Assembly: GCA_027353565.1 (NCBI GenBank)
Contig: DAIEHO010000327.1
Coordinates: 1 to 9,301 of the forward strand
Reading direction: 5' to 3'
Source of the DNA: Propionibacteriaceae bacterium
GTDB taxonomy: Bacteria; Actinomycetota; Actinomycetes; Propionibacteriales; Propionibacteriaceae
DNA length: 9,301 nt
This document shows positions 8,201 to 9,301 of this stretch, piece by piece. Numbering within the stretch: the first letter of the stretch is position 1; the number at the start of each line of letters is the position of its first letter. The notes beneath the pieces were generated by a model. It ran no database searches and was not told the origin of the DNA. It was given only the letters and a program-made list of their open reading frames with translations. A program made the position numbers and the translations under genes.

Positions 8201-8355
8201 AGCGGGCTCCCTCGGGCTGGCCGGAGGTGCTCACCGTCGGCCTCGGCCTGATGGTCAGCTCCCAGCGCATGGCCGCAGCGGCGCGTCGGACCCCGATCCG
8301 CGTGACGACGAGCTGGCAGCAGCGGACTGTCGAGGCAGCGCGCAGAGGCACTTGA
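1..8355 (+). CDS. Giant RTX / Calx-beta repeat protein with C-terminal metzincin-like metalloprotease domain (5' partial)
   Basis: The frame is open from base 1 to a TGA at 8353-8355. At least 2784 codons are present; the true start and any signal peptide lie upstream. Domains by window residue: 1-736 nested RTX-like units; 737-930 a degenerate unit; 931-1640 RTX nonapeptide blocks of GGxGxDxI type between long islands; 1736-1914 and 1923-2092 two beta-sandwich (LamG/concanavalin-like) domains, sharing a D-[FL]-K-F-A core; 2103-2565 four Calx-beta domains; 2567-2700 a zinc protease domain with HEVGHLLGFQH; then an 85-residue basic, Pro-rich tail. RTX and Calx-beta domains are known to bind calcium, mostly in exported proteins, so an extracellular or surface role is inferred. 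Third codon positions are nearly all G/C until about 7740, then somewhat less so. From memory, the 4200-5200 stretch resembles long conserved segments of large hemolysin-type calcium-binding proteins. Substrate and partner are unknown. Confidence 0.95.
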   Translation, partial: GDYGLLDWVATYTTVPTESANHIGSTDPSPYSLDHVWSSFEAYGGVDTITTGRGNDFVFGGVGADAINAGAGDNIVFGDHGRISGVASEARNRPISGGTTPTEYPVKVLALVEAYVPFCEGSTTTRCEYGGVDTIMTGTGADIVFGGGNTPLTLTGDVTATATTLTLATGSWAASGFAFGQIITLNGAVVGVIQSLSGAEMTVTGSLTPGAYTGAIVTVFGDTIVANDGETAQLADANDVVFGDYGFLDYTAAFAFTGTTCPTCGTSPAGLDEVWSSFESSGGADAITTGRGSDLLFGGAGSDLLNAGGGDNVVFGDHGRVTGIESTVANRSINGDLTTDDAYPVGTLALVEGYKPAGGEYGGGDQIWTGTGHDIVFGGAGGDTIVANYGEGTTADHNNVVFGDYGLLDYVAQFTLVPTSADHVGSTDPSPYSLDHVWSTYEGYGGNDQITTGRGNDFIFGGLGTDTIVAGPGENIVFGDHGRVSGVELSDTTIYNRPLSEALGTTEYPVKVLALVEAYVPLCEGSTTERCEYGAGDDITTGTGHDVVFGGAGDDTTPDTIVANDGETASLADGNDVVFGDYGFLDYTASWNDSPVSLDKVWSSFESFGGHDHVTTGRGNDFIFGGAGIDIIGASDGQNIVFGDHGRITGIESATDNLPILPILDGTLTHDDYPIKVLRLVEGYVPTGGEYGGNDTITTGLGRDMIFGGAGNDTIVANDGETLANPAALDHNNIVFGDYGFVDYLIADLPESGDPADTTRDIDRVWSFDNSYALGGDDTITTGAGNDIVIGGTGSDTITTGEGSNIVLADNGRLTSAPIANAATKFSVHEFAICTVETIGFDDADSGDDTIYGGTGADLIFGGGGDDVIYADGLNATVGGNDLIFGDQGKITCANGHTYDPDDPMNGVCTGLDFGGPFDFIAPNTTETTGSGDDLVYAGPGNDIVLGEQGNDIIYGEDGDDILIGGSNVPDALDGDDVIDGGAGNDAIAGDNATCCRLPADKLTDPRMRALEGTAIYGTSGTDDGLALVTVTSQHDPNGGAQYAVTLLDHSATTPATLFGDDYIAGGPGNDEIWGELGNDVIQGDGYVDGLVLADYTHNLTASDARPALLPDGPDGSRIGAWRDSSTDTATSLHVNPSVEATTDGDDYIEGNGGDDVIFGGLGQDDIVGDSSDLYGLTTPDLRPAGSDKIFGGAGTAITRNDIGAAEIDSTGHALDADVIAGDNADIFRLVGIYGTDSGTYLTFNYDTYSATLKIIPRAVQFLDYTLGGLAHDAAAGSDRGAADEIHGEAGDDTIYGMVGNDVLFGEGQDDDIIGGYGDDWISGGTGDDGVIGDDGRIMTSRNSTEGEPLYGVAGLRQSDPDQKTINGDVLNEAIYTPGKIQTATINVAGVLKKFVNLTPFNVDPTEMDPLFRPDGGYDDIIFGGLGNDMLHGGSGDDAMSGAEALVVSYSQLYDADGNLDGIVRTDYGHPVNPGDVLRWNSDDLGGWHSDRTRRSGEFALYDEYDPLRQIRLNPDGTANKDGTGLLWFLDFVPTEGVYVAAGTTDRGVPYPAANSDGEDAIFGDLGNDWLVGGTGRDDLYGGYGNDLLNADDDQSTHGELNDQPDTQPSYEDRAYGGAGRDVLIGNTGGDRLIDWVGEFNSYLVPFAPYGLGTVSRTLQPQMAEFLYALSASDGADPTRAGDEGWTDPARNGEPWGELGVVRQKDPDWKAQTGGPTDPQAGNIPGGKRDVLRSANFNDGSLQGFAVDSGSWEVSSASLKVSASSLHGDAAAVFDLPEYLPAYFEVQAAISVVKPTAGWNANGFIIFDYAGPYDFKFAGIDSSINKLVMGHRDASGWVYDRQTPFLAKWGTFYNMLLSVNGATATLIVDNQAVFSYTYVPRLVDGFSYGLNYGFVGFGSNNSRGTFDNLSVKTLPPQITYDHSVEFDTASPDVFTGPSSGSWSVSDGRMRGSAGSSGAGFALADVGLETGLTTSSYLRFDVTVNTAGVAGLTFDVYAADDLKFAALDVPGQRIVVGHVDPRRGLVVQTAFPVALTAGLDYALSLTLKGDTVTVSLDDVIVGTFTFNAAIVDGAFGLFTMDGGAFDSIRIRTDDESFPPPAIPTVTIDDLRVTEGNGGTTTAEITVNLSPVGTGVVTVPWTTVDGTATAGADYIAASGVLTFQPGETQKVISISIIGDTVMEPDERFTIRLGTPVGAEVGRAMATVTIRNDDVAVAASVGIADASVTEGNSGTKTVTLTLTLSAPASTSTSVAWATADGTARSGTDYVAANGLVAFAAGSTSATITITILGDTVYEGDETFSVVLSNAVGLTIDKGTATVTIVNDDAPPALPVVSLGATDPNAAEAGADPGVFTVTRSANLSGSLVVRLTWGGTASYGTDYTATASGGTLSADRSTITLADGVATAIITITPVDDTLAEGTETATLALSTDAAYTTTAPTSGTVSIVDNDTPPPSTPTISIDDATVTEGDKTTTIKLTVTLSAKSSTAITVAWTAVSGTAMAGTDFKAASGTIKFAAGATTATISISILGDRIIEPTETFTVVLSNPTGGATLAKAIATVTILDNDGKLTAAAAGSGSTTTLSVSAAEPVLAAALDDLRAAGLDVDALGPIELRIEPLAGLDLGEVDGGAIVLDTDAAGWGWSTGLAAVEPGRMDLYSVLLHEVGHLLGFQHGATGSMREVMEPSLIPGIRVVLPPLSSNLAIRPAAGHLVTPPVAVRRAAWATAPAARVLPSPKRAPSGWPEVLTVGLGLMVSSQRMAAAARRTPIRVTTSWQQRTVEAARRGT
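445..660 (+). other. 72-residue beta-rich domain inserted within an RTX turn of unit 1
   Basis: In the other units the turn reads VFGGAG-x-DTIVAN without a break. In unit 1 VFGGG (430-444) is followed by 72 residues starting NTPLTLTGDV and ending GAIVTVF, after which GDTIVANDGE resumes at 661. The insert is in frame and rich in Thr, Val, Gly and Ala. It has none of the GGxGxD spacing of its surroundings, so it is probably a small beta-sheet domain displayed as a loop. I do not recognise the family. Confidence 0.7.
2209..2790 (+). repeat. Degenerate fifth copy of the GDYG/GDHG unit
   Basis: The copy opens with GDYGFVDY at 2209 and keeps RVWS and GGDDTITTG/AGNDIVIGG/TGSDTITTG turns, then decays: the expected FGDHGR exit is VLADNGR at 2419-2439. 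A later GDQGK exit at 2656 leads into a loop with KITC and NGVC cysteines (about 2668-2730). It marks the transition from the regular nested array to scattered RTX blocks. Confidence 0.7.
2791..4920 (+). repeat. RTX (hemolysin-type calcium-binding) nonapeptide blocks
   Basis: Clusters of the RTX consensus GGxGxDxUx lie at about 2791-2970 (AGPGNDIVLGEQGNDIIYG and following), 3178-3261, 3430-3510, 3850-4017 (GEAGDDTIYG through GGTGDDGVIGDDG), 4246-4335 (GGLGNDMLHGGSGDDAMSG), 4669-4782 and 4849-4914. Such turns are known to fold into parallel beta-rolls that bind calcium between turns. The intervening islands, notably about 4021-4245 and 4336-4668, are not repetitive; some are rich in aromatic and Asp residues. 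Confidence 0.88.
5206..6276 (+). other. Two LamG/concanavalin-like beta-sandwich domains in tandem
   Basis: Copy 1 (5206-5742) begins NFNDGSLQGF and ends GTFDNLSVKTL. Copy 2 (5767-6276) begins SVEFDTASPDVF and ends GGAFDSIRIRT. Both have the order expected for jelly-roll domains of this kind: an N-terminal F-[ND] strand, a W-x-V-S-x-G/A strand, a central YDFKFAGID / DLKFAALD strand followed by a [MV]GH[RV]D strand, and a closing FDS/FDN strand. They probably bind carbohydrate or protein. The assignment rests on pattern, not on a search. Confidence 0.65.
6307..7695 (+). repeat. Four tandem Calx-beta domains
   Basis: The copies span 6307-6633, 6649-6975, 6991-7347 and 7366-7695. Copies 1, 2 and 4 show the hallmarks VxIDDxxVTEG (or equivalent) near the start, V.W.T.DGTA-x-x-GxDY in the middle, I.GD...E.DE.F in the second half and VTIxNDD at the end. 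Copy 3 is more divergent: it starts VVSLGATDPNAAEAG and has a longer TASGGTLSADRSTITL insertion, but keeps TEGTETATL-like and VSIVDND elements. Calx-beta domains are known calcium-binding immunoglobulin-like folds, first described in Na/Ca exchangers and common in bacterial adhesins. Here they may space the protease domain from the beta-roll region. Confidence 0.93.
7699..8098 (+). other. C-terminal metzincin (matrixin-like) metalloprotease domain
   Basis: At 7981-8013 the protein reads HEVGHLLGFQH, an exact HExxHxxGxxH metzincin zinc-binding motif: three His ligands and the catalytic Glu. Ten residues after the last His is the Met of VMEPSL (8041-8043), aligned with the Met-turn LMYPSY of matrix metalloproteases. 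Upstream, GAIVLDTDAAGWGW (7885-7926) and GRMDLYSVLLHE resemble a short protease-like module often found at the C-terminus of large repeat proteins, from memory. At about 130 residues it is shorter than a full matrixin catalytic domain. Activity is therefore likely but unproven; with no propeptide recognised, latency control cannot be judged. Confidence 0.75.
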
Positions 8356-8448
8356 TCAGGTACCGCGATGGCGCTGTCGCAGTCGGGGAGGCCAATCCCG
8401 GTACGTCCAAGCCGCGGCTGTGGGGATCCCTCCGCGAAACCGCGCGCG

Positions 8449-8471
8449 GAACCGGCCAAGGCCGCTGGTTC
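8449..8471. repeat. Inverted repeat downstream of the giant gene
   Basis: GAACCGGC (8449-8456) pairs with GCTGGTTC (8464-8471) through seven Watson-Crick pairs and one G.U, with a seven-base loop. It lies 94 bases after the stop codon and no T-run follows, so it may be an mRNA 3'-end structure or mere chance in GC-rich DNA. Confidence 0.35.
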
Positions 8472-8517
8472 ACGGGAATGCGGTCCCGAGGCACCGCATG
8501 CAGCGGCGCCAACGCGC

Positions 8518-8535
8518 GGCGACGTCATCGTCGCC
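8518..8535. terminator. Possible bidirectional terminator between convergent units
   Basis: GGCGACG and CGTCGCC form a perfect seven-pair stem around the loop TCAT. On the plus strand it is followed by TCGTCTT, which is weakly T-rich. On the minus strand it starts seven bases after the stop of the vapC remnant. A hairpin between two converging reading frames is the expected place for a shared terminator, but the absence of a true T-tract keeps this tentative. Confidence 0.35.
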
Positions 8536-8541
8536 TCGTCT

Positions 8542-8718
8542 TCAGCCCGGTTCCTCGCGGCGGACCGTCGTGACCCGATCGATGCTCCGGTCAAACGATG
8601 CGATGATGCCGATCCGGGTTCGCTCCGCACTCGCGACTAGGTAGGCGTCGGCGAGGAGGCGAGTCGCCCGTGCGGTCAGCTCCGGCGGATCGCCAGTGAG
8701 GTGCCGGATCAGGACACT
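8542..8718 (-). pseudogene. vapC: VapC-type PIN-domain toxin remnant with internal deletion
   Basis: Read on the minus strand, 8715 down to 8650 gives VLIRHLTGDPPELTARATRL and LA. This resembles the usual first strand and helix of PIN toxins, which normally reads DTNVL-[VI]-RHLTGDPPE. It runs directly into DAYLVASAERTRIGIIASFD and RSIDRVTTVRREEPG (8649-8545), which matches the usual C-terminal third with its acidic D-A-Y and SFDR motifs. About 60-70 middle residues are missing without a frame break, and the N-terminal catalytic DTN is replaced by AES. VapC proteins are about 130 residues long and cleave RNA using a cluster of acidic residues. This copy lacks the first Asp, the middle acidic residue and a start codon, so it should be dead. 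No VapB antitoxin is visible upstream. The family call is from remembered consensus. Confidence 0.72.
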
Positions 8719-8909
8719 TTCCGCGAGGTTGCGCGCCCAGGCTTCGGAAAGCCCCAGCCCCCGATGTCTCGCATCGAGGGTGTGCCGTTCCCTGCGACGG
8801 GCGTGCGGCAGTAGCACGCATTGCGCTGGCAGCGATCCCGAGCGCGCTGTTGGAGCTGTGGAACGCCGCGCCGTGCGCCGGGGTGGCGTCGCCGTTTGCC
8901 GTGAGGCGC

Positions 8910-8915
8910 TACGAT
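8910..8915 (+). promoter_or_regulatory. Possible -10 box for the receiver-like gene
   Basis: TACGAT lies 25 bases before the ATG at 8941 and fits TAnnnT, the -10 form commonly tolerated in high-GC bacteria. There is no convincing -35 box at 17-base spacing. It is the most AT-like hexamer in the area and the leader length would be short, about 20 bases. Confidence 0.35.
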
Positions 8916-8928
8916 CACGGCCCAGGAT

Positions 8929-8933
8929 GGAGG
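8929..8933 (+). promoter_or_regulatory. Ribosome binding site fixing the start at 8941
   Basis: GGAGG, a strong Shine-Dalgarno core, ends seven bases before the ATG at 8941. This spacing is near ideal and favours that start over internal ATG codons. Confidence 0.75.
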
Positions 8934-8940
8934 CGCGTGC

Positions 8941-9301
8941 ATGACCCGGGTCCTTGTCGTCCAGCGCGACCAGGCGGTCGCAGAGCAGATGGCCGCCAGC
9001 CTTCGCGGTGCGGGCTACGAGGCCGAGCTCTGCGGTGGGCCGGGACGGGAGCCGTGCCCTGTCATCGCCGACATGCCCTGCCCGCTCGTCGACCGCGCGG
9101 ACGTCCTCGTCTACGACTCCTGGGTCGCCGGTGACGCCGTCGGCGGGCACGAGCTCGTCGCCGCGCTCCGCGAGCTCTACGTCGACCTCCCGGTCGTGCT
9201 CACCTCCGTCGACCAGTCGGTCGACTGGGCGGAGCGCGAAGGCCCGCACCGGGTGGTCCCGCTGGGCAGCCGGCCGAACGACACGGAGCTGATCGAGGCC
9301 G
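8941..9301 (+). CDS. Divergent receiver-like (CheY-fold) protein with three evenly spaced cysteines (3' partial)
   Basis: ATG at 8941 with GGAGG seven bases upstream; 120 complete codons are seen and the frame is open at the window edge. The order of strands matches a response-regulator receiver: TRVLVVQRD (beta 1), RADVLVYDSW (beta 3, Asp59 where the phospho-acceptor would sit), LPVVLTSVD (beta 4, Thr88), then RVVPLGSRP (beta 5). The usual acidic pair after beta 1 is reduced to Q8-R9-D10, and the conserved beta-5 Lys is missing (Gly109-Ser110). It may therefore be an atypical or pseudo-receiver that does not take phosphate in the usual way. Cys31, Cys39 and Cys47 are spaced exactly eight apart in the segment that would be alpha 1/beta 2 to alpha 2. 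No output domain is visible before the edge. I do not know its partner; an unrelated Rossmann-like fold is the main alternative. Confidence 0.82.
   Translation, partial: MTRVLVVQRDQAVAEQMAASLRGAGYEAELCGGPGREPCPVIADMPCPLVDRADVLVYDSWVAGDAVGGHELVAALRELYVDLPVVLTSVDQSVDWAEREGPHRVVPLGSRPNDTELIEA

Larger units (their letters stand above)
8356..8940. other. Intergenic region without an intact gene
   Basis: This 585-base stretch separates the giant gene from the receiver-like gene. It holds inverted repeats at 8449-8471 and 8518-8535, a minus-strand vapC remnant at 8542-8718, and a -10-like box and ribosome binding site just before 8941. The stretches 8356-8448 and 8719-8909 show no gene, RNA or repeat that I can recognise. 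I looked for an antitoxin next to the vapC remnant and found none. Confidence 0.7.

Noticed and set aside
8098..8355. A frameshift just after the protease domain, with the true C-terminus in another phase
   Set aside because: Both other phases were read through and gave Arg/Gly-rich sequence with no better protein character, while the annotated phase keeps mostly G/C third positions.
8368..8640. Small plus-strand frames between the two genes
   Set aside because: They lack a ribosome binding site, and have mixed codon use and low-complexity Arg/Ala/Pro translations. Part of this stretch is antisense to the vapC remnant.
8719..8909. A VapB-type antitoxin next to the vapC remnant
   Set aside because: All minus-strand phases were inspected and none shows a ribbon-helix-helix or AbrB-like N-terminus.
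8542..9249. Minus-strand 235-codon frame as one intact gene
   Set aside because: Only its last 57 or so residues resemble a protein family (PIN). The upstream part is antisense to the receiver-like gene and has no recognisable content.

Overview
The window is very GC-rich (about 70% by eye, third codon positions almost all G or C). It comes from a bacterium that makes giant exported calcium-binding repeat proteins. Base composition, the VapC-type fragment and the style of the repeat protein fit a high-GC actinobacterium (Thermoleophilia or Acidimicrobiia) or a Limnocylindria-like Chloroflexota. No marker gene in the window settles this.

Layout. (1) Positions 1-8355, plus strand, are one open reading frame that enters from the left edge already open, so its N-terminus is missing. 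It encodes at least 2784 residues. In order: a two-level repeat of RTX-like beta-roll turns separated by loops (1-2208), a degenerate fifth unit (2209-2790), conventional RTX nonapeptide blocks separated by long non-repeat islands (2791-4920), a conserved-looking linker, two concanavalin/LamG-like beta-sandwich domains (5206-6276), four Calx-beta domains (6307-7695), a metzincin-type metalloprotease domain with HEVGHLLGFQH (7699-8098), and a basic tail. (2) Positions 8356-8940 hold no intact gene. Near the end of the giant gene are two small inverted repeats. On the minus strand lies the wreck of a VapC-type PIN toxin gene whose middle has been deleted. (3) From 8941 to the right edge, plus strand, is a small receiver-like protein of unknown function, with a good ribosome binding site and a plausible -10 box. 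It is cut by the window end.

The giant protein probably works outside the cell as a calcium-stabilised fibre or surface adhesin that carries a zinc protease at its C-terminal end. The receiver-like gene has its own expression signals and no visible functional link to it. The points most worth a second look are the nested repeat architecture, an extra 72-residue domain inserted inside one beta-roll turn, the C-terminal metzincin domain, the internally deleted vapC, and the cysteine-patterned degenerate receiver.
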